DNA of 64,000 nt from Pestalotiopsis fici W106-1 (Eukaryota > Ascomycota > Sordariomycetes > Amphisphaeriales > Sporocadaceae). Positions 21,508 through 33,283 of this stretch are shown piece by piece (position 1 is the stretch's first letter; each line of letters opens with the position of its first letter). The position numbers were made by a program, and so were the translations under genes. Under the pieces are notes generated by a model. That model ran no database searches. It was not told the DNA's origin and saw nothing but the letters and a program-made list of their open reading frames with translations. The stretch lies in NCBI RefSeq assembly GCF_000516985.1, contig NW_006917092.1:1256619-1320618 (forward strand). Reading direction: 5' to 3'.

Positions 21508-23229
21508 ATGTCTCTTCAATTATTGCTACTTCCCGTGGTGGGAATAATCATCTTTAACCTGCTGCGCGCACTAATCACTCCACTACGGTCTGTTGGCGGA
21601 CCATTCTTGGCGCGCTTCACTGACCTCTGGTATGCCTGGCGTGTACGTGTTGGACGATTTGAGTTTGAAAATCTTGAGCTGCATAAGAAATATGGTAACG
21701 CAAATTCCGCCACTGACTATAACAAGGATGACAAAAAGCTTCTAACGAGTCCCAAGGAACAATCGTTCGCTATGGCCCCAATCGATTCAGCTTCAATGAT
21801 CCAGAGGCCTTGAAAATCATCTACGGTCCAGGTTCGCAGTTCCGCAAGTCAGACTGGTATAGCGCCCACAACGTACCCAAGCCAGAAGCTTATGAGAGAT
21901 GGAGCATGTTCTCGACAACGGATCCCAAACAGCACTCGGAGCAGCGCAAGCCGTTTACCAACGCCTATTCAATGACATCTCTCGTGTCATTCGAACCCTA
22001 TGTTGACGACTGCGCCAACATATTTGAGCAGCGGCTGACCGAGGTTGCCGGCACTCCCGTGCCCATCGACTTTGGCCACTGGCTGCAGTGCTATGCCTTT
22101 GATGTCATTGGCGATATTACGTTTGGAGAGCGATTCGGCTTCCTCGACAGCGGCCGCGATATAGGAGGCGTCATGGCGGCCCTCGACGGCTTTTTCGGTT
22201 ATGCCAGCACAGTCGGGGTCTTTCCGAGTCTGCATCCTTATCTTTTCAAACTTCAGGGACTACTCGCGGGCAAGGAGGGAACGGGCTTCAACTACGTCAA
22301 CAACTTTACCCAGTCACAGATCAACAAGTTCCGCGATGATCCCAAGCGCGCCGAAGTGGCCTCTCTGCAGGATGAAGGTTCTATGGAAACGCTGCTGGCC
22401 AAGTTCTTCAAGCGAAACCAAGAAGACCCCAACCGCTTCACTTCATACCACGTTTTCATTGGATCCGGACAGAATGTCGGCGCCGGTTCCGACACGACGG
22501 CCATTAGTCTCTCGGCCACGTTTTACTACCTCTTGAAGAATCCCTCTACGCTCCAAAAGCTCCGTGAAGAAATCATGACCAAGGAAGAGCAAGGCCAACT
22601 TTCGGAGCAACCAACGTTCAAAGAGACTTTGAATATGCCATACCTGCAAGCCGTGATCAAGGAATCCCTGCGACTGCATCCGGCGACGGGTTTGCCCTTG
22701 GAGCGTGTCGTCCCCGAGGGCGGCGCCACCATTTCCGGACGCTTCTTCCCAGCAGGAGTGAGTAATCATTTCGAAATTCCATGAGTCGGATATGGACCGC
22801 GCTAATTGACATGATGCTTAGACCATTGTCGGCGTCAACACTTGGGTCGAACATCGCAATCCCAAGATTTGGGGCGATGATGCGAGCGAGTTCAAGCCAG
22901 AGAGATGGCTTATTGACGATGCCGAGAAACTATCTTTTATGAATCGCCACTGGATCCCCGTAAGACATTCCGCAGCTTTCAAAAATGGTATCGTGTTTTG
23001 CTAATCACTAGTGATGCCTTTTTATTAGTTTGGCGTTGGGTCACGAGTTTGCATTGGCAAGAACATTTCATTACTCGAGATGCAGAAGCTCATCCCGCGG
23101 GTGATTCGCAAATTCGATTTGGAAATTGATGGCCCTAGAGACAAGACCTGGAAGACAATAAACCGGTGGTTTGTCAAACCGCAAGACTTTAAGGTTCAGG
23201 TCGTTTTGAGAGAAAAGCAAACTAGATAG
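21508..23229 (+). CDS. Cytochrome P450, pisatin-demethylase-like
   Basis: 508 aa, four exons: 21508-21694, 21757-22757, 22822-22959 and 23029-23229; introns of 62, 64 and 69 nt. N-terminal membrane anchor MSLQLLLLPVVGIIIFNLL. Conserved elements: oxygen-binding helix GAGSDTTAIS (~303), KESLRLHP (ExxR, ~364), PERW and the heme loop FGVGSRVCIGKNISLLEM with ligand Cys450. The overall pattern (ERWSMFSTTDPKQHSEQRK, CYAFDVIGDITFGERFG) is that of the fungal group that includes pisatin demethylase, ER-bound monooxygenases often acting on plant phenolics. It heads a run of four plus-strand genes with an aldolase, a regulator and a permease. Substrate cannot be read from sequence. Confidence 0.92.
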
Positions 23230-23624
23230 ACACTGCAAATAGCAGTTTTAACTGGTTTGACTTGGTCTTCCCAAACTCATAAACAATATAAGTTTGATGC
23301 GTTGACGACAAAGAGGCTACGCATTCGGGACCAACTTTTTCTAACACCTGTATAAGCCCCCTTGCACATCAACCGGATTTGCCTGACCTTTACCAACCCA
23401 AGTACACAGCAGCATATGAAAGAAATGGGCATTCTTCCACAGCGAGACAAGGAGCCTGGCGTACAAAAGCTCTTGACGCTATACATCAATTTAATAAACC
23501 GGTAGGGGACGAACGCACCCAACATTCAGCTGTGGTGGAGTCTGTTCAGTCAGTCCCATTACGTATTCACTATCCGTCGCTCTGCCCTAAGGATAACATG
23601 ACTAACATGAACATATTTGTTTCA
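23230..23624. other. Intergenic between P450 and tRNA
   Basis: About 395 bases; P450 3' flank and 5' flank of the tRNA gene. Short frames at 23277-23639 run into the tRNA and are not coding. Confidence 0.5.
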
Positions 23625-23714
23625 TCCGAATTGGTGTAACGGTCAACATTTCGCGTTTTCAAGATGTATATCTAATGATCCGCGGAGCTCGGGGTTCGAT
23701 TCCCCGATTCGGAG
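23625..23714 (+). tRNA. tRNA-Glu(UUC) with 18-nt intron
   Basis: Complete cloverleaf. Acceptor stem tccgaat (23625-23631) pairs with attcgga (23707-23713), discriminator g23714. D region tggtgtaacggtcaaca. Anticodon stem tcgcg (23651-23655) with cgcgg (23681-23685). Loop t-t-TTC-a (anticodon 23658-23660), then an intron of 18 nt (23662-23679) at the canonical 37/38 site, then c23680. T arm cggggttcgattccccg (23690-23706). A- and B-box-like internal promoters are present. The sequence closely follows fungal tRNA-Glu. Reads GAA codons. Confidence 0.93.
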
Positions 23715-24233
23715 TTCTGAGTATAATGTATTTCATATTTCTTTTTCTTTTTACTATTCCCAAATCAAATAATCATTTGTTATTTTTTGTTCATTTGCCG
23801 TAGACCCGTGTGAACATGCGACTTGAAAAGGTCTTGATTCAATGCAAAAGGTATCGCATAAGATTTTCACAGGTGTGAGTATCAGTATAGTCTGACTTGC
23901 TGGAGCAGCTAGTGGTCGTGTGACATATCTCTGGAGCCAAGTCATAAATGATGCCATAAAGTCCCAATTAAGACCTGTCTGAGAGGTTGGTCATAAGATT
24001 TTGTATAGGCAGATCACTTATCCGGACAAGACAGGGTGCCTGATTGCTAGTCTATTAGCGCCGCATGCCTCTCGGAGCGTCTGACCGAGACAAATGCTCG
24101 CGAGCCACGACCGAGGTTGTATTGCGCCAATCGCCAAGTTCTAACGGGTAAGTACATAAATTCAGACCTGATGAGGGGGTGATATTTGCTGACGATCGGC
24201 CCAGTATTGGATACTAGATACGCAAAGAAAATC
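23715..24233. other. Intergenic with a probable 5'-UTR intron of the next gene
   Basis: T-run just after the tRNA (about 23745-23756) can serve as Pol III terminator. At 24148-24204 there is a textbook intron (gtaagt...gctgac...cccag) directly upstream of the aldolase ATG. The frame upstream of it has no ATG before a stop, so it is probably a leader intron. Confidence 0.55.
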
Positions 24234-25172
24234 ATGGCAATGGTCGCACAGAACAATTTGCTGCTCAAGGCAGCTTCTAAGCAACTCTGCAAGGTCAGTC
24301 GCTACTAGGTATCCGCCGAGATTGAATACTATGGAAACCGAAAGCTGATTAGTGCACCTAGGCTTTCGGCATCAGACTCGTAAAAGACACCCAGATCGTC
24401 CAATTAGCCAAGAATGCTTCCTTTGACGCCCTCTTCATTGATTTAGAGCACTCGACACTCTCCCTCGAAGATGCGGGCAACCTCTGCCGGACCGGCTTGC
24501 AGCTTGGCATCACTCCGTTTGTGCGAGTCCCCTGGAAGTGTGGGGACGGGTTCGTCCAGCGTGTGTTAGACGCCGGGGCCATGGGCGTTGTGTTTCCGCA
24601 TATACAGTCACAGAGTCAGTTGTAACATGCAGAGGTACAGACGAGACACGATACGATATACTAATTCATAAATACCAGGTGATGCCGAGCAAGCGGTTGC
24701 AATTTCAAAATACCCTCCATTCGGAAGACGGTCAATGACGGGGTCTTTGCCCACGTTCGGACTCAGGAAAACACCCGCCAGTACAATCATGGCCGAAAGC
24801 AACGCCAATTTATCCTCGGTGCTCCTGATGGTGGAAACCAAAGAGTGTGTAGCCAACATTGATGCCATTGCGTCGGTAAAAGGCGTAGATGTCCTTCTCG
24901 TCGGTTCAAATGACCTGTCTCTCGAGCTAGGAGTGCCTGGGGAATACAAAAGTAGAGAGTTTCAATCGGCACTGGAGACAATCAGTCAGGCGTGCAAAAA
25001 GCACGGCAAGATGCTCGGATTTGCGGGCGTCTATGAAAATCGCGAGCTGCAAGAATGGGCGATTCAGAAGCTGGGTGCTGGTTTCATTCTCGGACAGCAG
25101 GATTCGGGGCTTCTGGCCAGAGCGTCTGTGGAAGTGGTGAATGCTCTGGAGGCGATTGAGGGCAGACAATGA
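24234..25172 (+). CDS. HpcH/HpaI-family aldolase (2-keto-3-deoxy acid aldolase type)
   Basis: 268 aa, three exons: 24234-24293, 24362-24614 and 24679-25172 (introns 68 and 64 nt). TIM-barrel aldolase signature in order: CKAFGIRLVKD, FDALFIDLEHSTLS, VLDAGAMGVVFPHIQS, KYPPFGRRSMTG, LLMVETKECVANIDAI and DVLLVGSNDLSLELG. Known enzymes of the family cleave hydroxylated 2-keto acids, from aromatic breakdown or deoxy-sugars, to pyruvate plus an aldehyde using a divalent metal. Start chosen at the first ATG (MAMVAQNNLLLK); upstream reading lacks ATG. It sits between the P450 and a Zn2Cys6 regulator on the same strand, suggesting a shared pathway (inference). Confidence 0.9.
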
Positions 25173-25705
25173 AGTAGCAGATGGCTCTAGTCCTATGGGA
25201 TGTTGGATATGTGTTGGCTGCTCGATGCAACTGAAGCAATGTCATTGGATGTAGAGGATCATTCACTATACATGCCGCACCGAGGAAGCAAATATAACCA
25301 TGTACGAAGCGAGGTATATAGATCAACCAACCTCTTATCGCAACACAAATACCTACACTGCGAGCTTGGTGGTTTGAGCGCTATTAGACTTGGCTAGTCG
25401 GTGTCCCTTGGACCAATAGCCAGTGCTACTAGGCCTTGCCGCCCCCAGGCCCGCCTATGGGTCCTCGTTAGCCTCATGATTTAGGTGCTAAAATTGGGGG
25501 TTTGGCGTTGCAAATGAGCCTGTATTCATCAGCCTTTGGGCGTAAAACAATCCACTGTCGCACCACCCAGAGTTCAACTTGGGTTTCCAAATGCATTCGC
25601 GCGCAAACTTGCTTGCAAGATGCACATCAATCAACACGACCGATAGTAGACTACCTCATACATTGCACTTTGATATCCAAACATCCATATGATTCTACCA
25701 TCAGG
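25173..25705. other. Intergenic, promoter of regulator gene
   Basis: About 530 bases; short frames only. GC-rich patch (gccgcccccaggcccgcc, about 25438-25456). No gene seen. Confidence 0.5.
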
Positions 25706-28276
25706 ATGAGCTCCCCGCAGGCTCTTACCAACGGTGGCACCACGTCGGCGTCGTCGCGCCCCAAGAAAACAAATCACGCGTGCCGACGTTGTCGAGAGCG
25801 CAAGGTCAAATGTTCAAGTGACCACCCATGTCGCGCCTGCACCAACCGCCGTGAGGAATGCGTCTTTGAACAAGAAGACAGAAAGGTCGTTGTTTCCGAA
25901 AGGCAAGATATAAGGGCCCAACCCATAATACTCCTCGAAGCTAATAATGCCTGGCAGATATCTGGCCGAGTTGAAGAGGAGATCTGGCGATGATGGTGAA
26001 ATTTCACGCCCCAAGCGCGCCCGTAAGCTAGACTCAGTATTGATTTCAATGCATGGCAAGATGGTAGCTAACCATTCAAGGCCATGTGCCGTCACAAGAA
26101 ACTGATGGCTTGCTGCCACGAGCTCCGACAGATTGCTCAGACGAACCTGGTCGCCTTGAAGAAGTTTCCCGTGATACTCTCAATGGCAACAAGAGTACTC
26201 AGTCCGTACCTCCTATTGTAAATCCCTTGGCTAGCGGTCTCGCCGAGTTTGTAACGGATAACAACGGCAGAAAATGTTTGTACACTTCGAGTATGACTAC
26301 GGATCAGCTTCACTAACCTTGTAGCAGGCTTCCTTGGGCCTTCCTCAACTTGGGCTTATAGTCAGCAAGTCATGCAGATGATTAAGCGACACTTGCCTGA
26401 TGGCGAAACAAGGAAAGTTCCCTTTAACCCAGACGGCTCCGCCTTTGTCATAGAGTCCCCGGCCATCAAGCCCACTGGACCTCTGACTATGCAGCAACTC
26501 CCGTCACTAGACTTTGGCTTGTATTTAGTAAATGCAGTCAAGTTTCGCCTGGGTCAGCTTTATCATGTGTTTGATGAGCAAACCTTCATGCCCAAGCTGT
26601 ATGATTTCTATTCAAACGGTGGTCCGAGCCGCGAGCCTCTACTCGAAGATAGGCTTTGGTACGTACAATACCTAACAATCACGGGAATTGGCCATGCCCT
26701 CCTTTTCGAGTTCATTGAGGAGAAGCCAGCTGGTTTCGTTCTCATCGCTAGAGCCCTCGAGCTTCTTCCGGATATATTGCGCCTCTACCAAGATCCCTTA
26801 TTATCAATCGAGATTCTTTGTGGCTTGGCACTATATCTTCAGTGTATGGACCATCGTAACAGTGCCTATGCCCATGTGAGTACCATGGAAGCGTAGACTA
26901 AGACTCGTGAATCTGACTTGTTACAGATAGGGCTGGCCCTACGCCTAGCTCTAAGCAAAGGATTGCATCGTGAGATGGCATCTGTTGATATGAACCATGC
27001 TGAAACTCGGCGCCGCCAAGCTATCTGGTGGACCGTCTATATCCTAGATCGAAAATTTTCATCTTTAATGGGAGCACCGACCTCTATACACGACGAGGAC
27101 GTGACAGTCCCTCTTCCTGGACCTGTCAATTCACACGCCGTCAAAGGCCTAAGTGTACATGTTGCAGTATCCAGGCTACTTGCCCAGGTCGTCAACTGTA
27201 AGCCTGGCACGACACTATTCATTCGTTCCATCTGCTGACGTTGTATGGCAAGCTATATATGGTGTGGATGGCAAAGTTGGCCCATCGTTTCTGAGAAATA
27301 TGCAGGGGGTGCTGCGAAGTATGGCAGCTCTCGTACCCGAACTGGAACGAGCTTTTGAAATTAAACTCGATAGCTCCAGGCCAATATCGCGTGTTGCTGC
27401 GACCCTCAATCTGTATTATCACCAGGTATGGCTGCCCCTCTTGACAGTTTTTCATCAAAGGTTGAATGTTCAATAATTGACCACGAGAAAAGTGCATCGT
27501 ACTTGCGACGCGGCCACTACTCATGTGTCTTTTGCGAAATTTTCTCGAACAGAGAAACTCGGAGAAAGTTTCACGGAAGGAGGTCACAGAGCCAATTAAA
27601 GCACTTCTCAAAGCCTCGCGGGACTCGGCCACAAAGTCTCTCGCTATTTTAGCCGTTCTGCAGTCTCAGCAGCTTCTAGGTAAGTATCAGTTTCATTTCT
27701 AAATAGTCAGCCCTCGCTTATCTCTGCGTATCAGACGTCTTTGTGCCTTTTGACTTAGAAAGCACCTTTTCTTGCGCATTCGTGCTGTCTCTCATGTCCA
27801 CACTACCTTCAATTCCTGCACAGGACATATTTTATGTTGATAAAAGCTTTGCAATACTCAACTACATGATACAACGGGGCAATCGCGTCGCTGAATATCG
27901 GAAAGGCGAACTGGAAAACCTTTTTGGATTTCTAGAAGCGCTGCGAAACAGTACCGATCAGGTGAATCATGCGGAGTCTAGCGACAATACTGCCGAGTCT
28001 ATGCAGACACCTGGTATCAGTATAGCCAGAACGAACGATGCATTGATGCACCCACCAGAGTCAAACATGGGCGCGCTAGAAAGCACTCTGGGGCCTTTGA
28101 ATGGACTCTCCCCAGATACGATGCTTTTGATAGCAGGCCTTCTTGATTGGGAGCCGACGGATGATCTCTTCCAGTACCCTCTCTCTACTGAGTGGCTGTG
28201 GGCGGAGCCTCAAGTCCTGCACTATACAGCTGATGCTGCCACCAAAACTACAGAAGGTGCTTCTGGGAACAGCTGA
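25706..28276 (+). CDS. Zn2Cys6 transcription factor with fungal-specific TF domain
   Basis: 725 aa, eight exons: 25706-25902, 25958-26022, 26081-26275, 26328-26875, 26927-27197, 27253-27425, 27493-27679 and 27735-28276. The binuclear zinc cluster is CRRCRERKVKC...C..C......C with spacing CX2CX6CX5CX2CX6C, followed by SERYLAELKRR (linker/coiled start). The middle homology region includes FLGPSSTWAYSQQV, CGLALYLQC, IGLALRLALSKGLHR and RRRQAIWWTVYILDRKFSS. Intron 25903-25957 has a GC donor (AG|gcaaga...ctaataatgcctggcag). Nuclear; probably controls neighbouring genes (the P450, aldolase and permease lie on the same strand), which is inference from position. Confidence 0.9.
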
Positions 28277-28706
28277 GACGCACTCAATAGATCTATCAAT
28301 GCAATCTCAAAGAACATTATACGACTTTGGCAGGCTATCCCAGACAGCGATTGTTCCTATCTGCATGTCCTTCCCCTCGGTCGTCAAGTTAGTACCCTGG
28401 CTCTAGAAGTGTTCGGTCTGAATTGCCGAACTCTATGACTGTGTCGATTTTATGACTACTAGGTACCTGGGCACCTGTACTGTTTCTAGTCAGCGACTCG
28501 GTCATTGTTTCCGAGCTTCAAAGGCTTCGGTGCCCCACTCCGAACTAGCTGATTTAGCTACTACTGATAACGGTGCTGTATAGTCCCAGCAATGGCTGCT
28601 AGGCTAGGGATTATATCTCCATGGTTTGGGCCTCTAGGCCTTTGCATGTGCCAAATCCACGACTCAATACATCCTCACCAAACGAATCACGTCAACTGTT
28701 TTCGAC
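28277..28706. other. Intergenic, permease promoter
   Basis: 430 bases, no gene. Several short ctaggc/gctag motifs recur here, but no clear operator can be assigned. Confidence 0.45.
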
Positions 28707-30473
28707 ATGAACAGCGACCCTGAGAAACAGTCACCGCAGGAGGATGGCCTCTCGCGAAGCGCTTCGAACACGAATGGCCGCGAGTTGCACAAAGGCCTTG
28801 AGGGCCGTCATGTAACCATGATTGCCCTCGGTGGATCTCTTGGTACTGGACTCTTGATTGGAACGTACGCATCGCTTTTTCCTATTCTTGGAAAGCTCCA
28901 GCTGATTTTTTTCTCATAGAGGCTCTGCCCTAGTCAAAAGTGGCCCAGCGGGCATCTTGATAGACTACTCCATTGTCGGTTGCCTCGTCTTTCTCATCAT
29001 GGCTGCTCTCGGCGAAATGATATCGTACATGCCGCTCTCCCAAGGCTTTGGTGGCTATGCCAGTCGCCTCGTCGACCCTTCCCTCGGCTTCGCGACCGGA
29101 TACTGCTATTTCTTCAAATACCTTCTTGCCACTCCAAATCAGCTTTCGGCTTTGGCTTTGATCGTCAAATACTGGGTCGGCGACCGCGTTTCGCCCGCTG
29201 TCTTCATCACTATCGCTCTGGTCCTTATTCTGTTGATCAACAGCATTAGTGTAAAGACATTCGGAGAATTCGAATTTTGGCTCTCGTCACTCAAGGTGGT
29301 CATCATCTTGGGCGTTATTTTCCTATTATTGATTCTGGCGGCCGGCGGTGGCCCGACGGGCGATTGTCCCGGGTTCCGCTACTGGAGCGACCCTGGCGCC
29401 TTTGCCGAGTATAAGGTTGACGGAGCCAAGGGACGTTTCCTCGGGCTTTGGAGTGCATTGGCGACCGCCGTCTATGCGTTTTCAGGCACCGAGCTTGTCG
29501 GAGTCACCGTGGGTGAAGCCAAGAATCCGCGCTTGAACATGCCCAAGGCGGTCCGCATGACCTTTTTTCGTATTCTCTTCTTTTACATCATTTCTGTCTT
29601 TCTGCTCGGGATGGTAGTTCCATATAATTCTACTGATCTGGCTTTTGCTGTGGGTTCCAAGACCTCGGCGGCGGCCTCGCCCTTTGTTGTGGCCATCAAA
29701 CTGGCCAAGATCACGGGCCTCGATCACGTCGTCAATGCCTGCCTGCTTGTTTTTGTCTTCTCTGCCGCCAATTCGGATATTTATATCGCTTCTCGTACAC
29801 TCTATGGTATTGCAGCAGACGGCAAGGCACCCCGCATCTTTACCTTTACCTCCAAAAACGGTGTTCCCATTATTGCTTTGGGCGTTTGCGGCGCCTTTTG
29901 CTGCCTGGCTTACATGTCCGTTGCCACGGGTGGTGCTACGGTATTCGGATACCTAACCAATGTTGTCACCATTTTTGGTATGTATACAGTCTTGTCTCTC
30001 AGTAAATTCAAGATCATCAACTAACGGTCCAAGGCCTCTTGACCTGGGTTTCGATCCTGGTTACTCACATTTGTTTCCGCCGTGCTCGAACGGTCCAACG
30101 CATCGACGCTGCTTACATACCGTTTGAAGCACCCTTTGGTACCATGGGCTCTTATGTTGCATTGGTCCCTTTGATTGTTATTATTTTGACCAAGGGCGCA
30201 GATGTCTTTGTTGGCCAATTTGACTACAAGAACTTTATTGTGGGATATATTGGAATACCCGTTTATCTTGTCTGTATCTTTGGTTACAAGCTTGTGAAAA
30301 GGCCCAGTCGCGTCACGTCGGCTACTGCAGATCTGGTCACCGGCGTACCGACCATGACGGTAGCCGAGGAAAGGGCACAGTTTGAAGCGGAAAGAAAGGA
30401 AAAAGAAGCTGCTCACTCCCACTCCGGCATGCTGGTAAAAGTCTATAGGAGGACATTTGCGTATCTGTTTTAG
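28707..30473 (+). CDS. Amino-acid permease (APC superfamily, YAT family)
   Basis: 551 aa, three exons: 28707-28864, 28920-29977 and 30034-30473 (introns 55 and 56 nt). The entry helix LEGRHVTMIALGGSLGTGLLIGTGSALVKSGPAG is the hallmark substrate-binding first helix. It is followed by about 12 membrane segments, the conserved YAFSGTELVGVTVGEAKNPRLNMPKAVRMT and FSAANSDIYIASRTLYGIA. Plasma-membrane proton-coupled uptake of amino acids or related amines is known for the family; specificity is not readable. Hydrophilic termini with a charged C-tail (AEERAQFEAERKEKEAA). Directly downstream of the Zn2Cys6 regulator and convergent with the O-methyltransferase. Confidence 0.93.
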
Positions 30474-30654
30474 TTGGGAAGAACGAAAAACCCAAGGCAG
30501 GAGAGAGTGAGAGTGGACACTTGGAATTCAACAATTTAAATCGTTCATGATTGATGTTCGAAGGTTCAATGTTGTAACTATGTTCAAGTTCATCCAACGA
30601 GATACTTGCACTATCAGCCAAGGAAGCATTCCTTTGCCAACCACTCCCCCGTAT

Positions 30655-31978
30655 TCAAGCAAGCTCGGCCGCAATCACGCTCTCAACTGCTCGGAAATGT
30701 CTGGCTATACTCACGACTTTGAAGCCGGCCTTGGCCAACAGCTCCTTCCAATGCCCTTCGGTTCTTTCCAGGCCCGATACAATGTTCATGAGCTGCAAAT
30801 CCAGCGTGGTCATGAGACTGCTGGCATCCCGCGCGGGAAGCACGATCTCGTAGATTAGCAGCTTGGAGTAGCCCTTTGTCATGGCGGCGGCTGCATTCTG
30901 GAGGATGCGCACGCACTCGGCGTCGGGCCAGTCGTGGCAGACGGCATGGAAAAAGTAGGCGCGGGCGCCGACGAGAGGCTGCGGCGTAAAGAAGTCGTAG
31001 GCCTGCTTGACGATGCGGGCGTCGAGGTGCTCGATATCCGCGGCCACGACGTTGGGCAGGTCCTGCACGAATAGCACGTCGGGCGGCAGATCTGGGTGGC
31101 GGGCGAGGAGCTGCGCCGTGTCGAGGCCGTGTAGGCCGCCCACGTCGACAAACAGAGGCTTGGCAAGATCGGCGTTCTCTACAATCTTTCGTGTGTCGTA
31201 CACTTCAGTCCAGTGCATCTTGTGGTTTCGCAGCGCTGTCATGAGCCCTTCGAAACTGTCCGCCTTGTGAGGCTCTCGCTCGCACAAGCCAAAAAAGTCA
31301 ACGCCATTGACGTCGGTGTAGTTATCTGCCTTCTTGGTGTCTAGGGGCTCATGGTAGTTGTACTTTTGCAGGAGCCTTGGCAGGTTGACGCCGGTGATGA
31401 TGGAGTGGTCAGTTCTATTCAAGTAAGCCTTTCTTGTTCAACCGCGTCAGTGACCGGGGAGACGTACCCAAAGTCAAGGATGTGGTGCAGATGCGAGGCC
31501 TCGTTACCGAGGGCCAATGAGAAGGCCGTGGGTCTCCATTTGTCGACGTCGGTTTCTTCTACTACATTCAATGCTGCGCAGTGTCTCAGGAGGCGTCCTT
31601 GAATCCAGATGAAAAGTGAGTACAGGGTTCCCAGCAGGGGCAGGTGAGAAGAATCCTACGCAGCAAATTGATATCGGCGTTGCCCTGTTGCTGACAAAGG
31701 GAAACAATATGTTCCAAACTTTGTTCGTCGGCAGTTTTATTTTCTTTGCATAACCGATACCACGCAGACCAGAGCCCGAGGTTACGCAGCGTCTGCAATG
31801 CAGCAATGAGCACGGGCGTCTCAAACGTCAGCGTCCACCCGCGCTCAAAGGGGGTCTCGATGCGGCTGAGCAATCGACGGGCCGCTTCCTTTGCTGCATA
31901 ACGTTCTGTGTCGTTGGCAAACGACTCGAGCTGGATCGAGTCCAGGATCTCGGCCGCCTTGCGGACCGGTGTAGACAT
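30655..31978 (-). CDS. SAM-dependent O-methyltransferase (plant/fungal type 2)
   Basis: 402 aa, three exons: 31978-31660, 31597-31468 and 31414-30655. Intron 31598-31659 uses a gtagga donor; intron 31415-31467 is gtacgt...atag. N-terminal dimerisation/winged-helix part MSTPVRKAAEILDS..NLLRRLLRHCAALNVVEE. SAM site FVDVGGLHGLDTAQLLARHP, VQDLPNVV, catalytic-type His in FFHAVCHDWPD, and the C-terminal GLERTEGHWKELLAKAGFKVV. Related fungal enzymes methylate hydroxyls of polyketide or phenolic metabolites. Adjacent to the permease and near the P450, fitting a tailoring role (inference). Start chosen at the MSTPV methionine; upstream open frame is unlike the family. Confidence 0.9.
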
Positions 31979-33283
31979 CGGTGTAGAGATTGATGAGCAG
32001 ACAAGACCTGTCTGTGCGATGAAGGGCTCATGTTTGGCAATTTTAGAACGAGCGTGGTAAGAGACATTCAAATACGGACCATGAAGTAGAATCAGTATCA
32101 GATTCCGGATGCCAGGTTGTAGCTTCCGCTGCCAACGCCTTGCCGACAGGACAGACAGGAATTGATCTTCAAGGGTGCTGGTCTTTTTCCCTTGGCTGTT
32201 GTATGCTGCAGCATGCGATAATATGCACATAGGCGACGCAGACGTGGATGTATACATACTCCCTGCAGTGCTTGAAGGGCTGTCATCCACACTTACCATA
32301 CGGCACTGGTTCCGGAAACGAGCATCCTTGTTCCCCGCGGGTGGGCCTTCATGGGATATCCCAACGGCTCGGCTAACATAACCGTGGCAAGGACACATCC
32401 TATTCGCAGCTTTCTTCGCAGCAACGGAAACACAAACAGAGAGAAGGAAGAAGAAGAGGGAGAGAAAACCCCCCACGTCCCAACGGAGCTATAAGCAGCC
32501 ACAGCACAACCGAAATGCAATACTGTTCGTTTATACGTTTCCACCTTGTCAATTCCACCCAGAGAAGAGTTTGAAGACTGAGACAATCTCGAATTTGATC
32601 AATTAAAGTGTGCAAGGAGATATGCGCTATGTTATCTCAAGGTCAGCTTGAAGATCCAAAAGCAATGCGTGCCCGTTACCATCTGTGTTGCACATGCCAC
32701 TGGAAAGTTTGCAAAGATATATTATTGGATAGCAGGAGCCGGGGGGTTCTAAGTGCAGTCAGGGAATCATGAATATATGCAGTCCAGTGGAGTCTGAGAG
32801 ACGGGCCCTGCCGCTGATGGTTGGAAGTGGCTTTTCAAACCTGGGGATCAGAAGAGGTTTTCGTCAAGCCAAAAGCACACATTTCTAGGACTTGAATATG
32901 CTTTATACCCGGAAAGCAAGCCAAGGTTCCTTGGCATGCAACCATGACTGCTTTACTCGGGACTTTCAGTCTCAGATCGACCAGGCGGTCGGCCGACATA
33001 ACGCCAAACCCGTTCATCTTCTACCTCTTCTGTTCCTCTCATTACAACCCATGTCAGTAGAATTGCACCATTGTGTCTGATATACCTAGGGAGGTGATTT
33101 GCGACAACAATAGACATTCGCGGCAAATGTTTTCAACTATACTCGAGGGAACACTCGACGTCAACACAAGGGTCAAGCCATAAATAAAGGGAAACCCCAT
33201 AAGATGCTCACTCACATTGGTTCCTCCAGATTTCTAGAAGCATGCGTAAAGGGTTCCTGTCCAACACTCTGCAATAAGAAAAA
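31979..33283. other. 1.3 kb intergenic region
   Basis: Promoter of the O-methyltransferase and of the divergent membrane protein. Contains a purine-rich run (gagagaaggaagaagaagaggg, about 32438-32460). No gene or RNA recognised. Confidence 0.5.
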
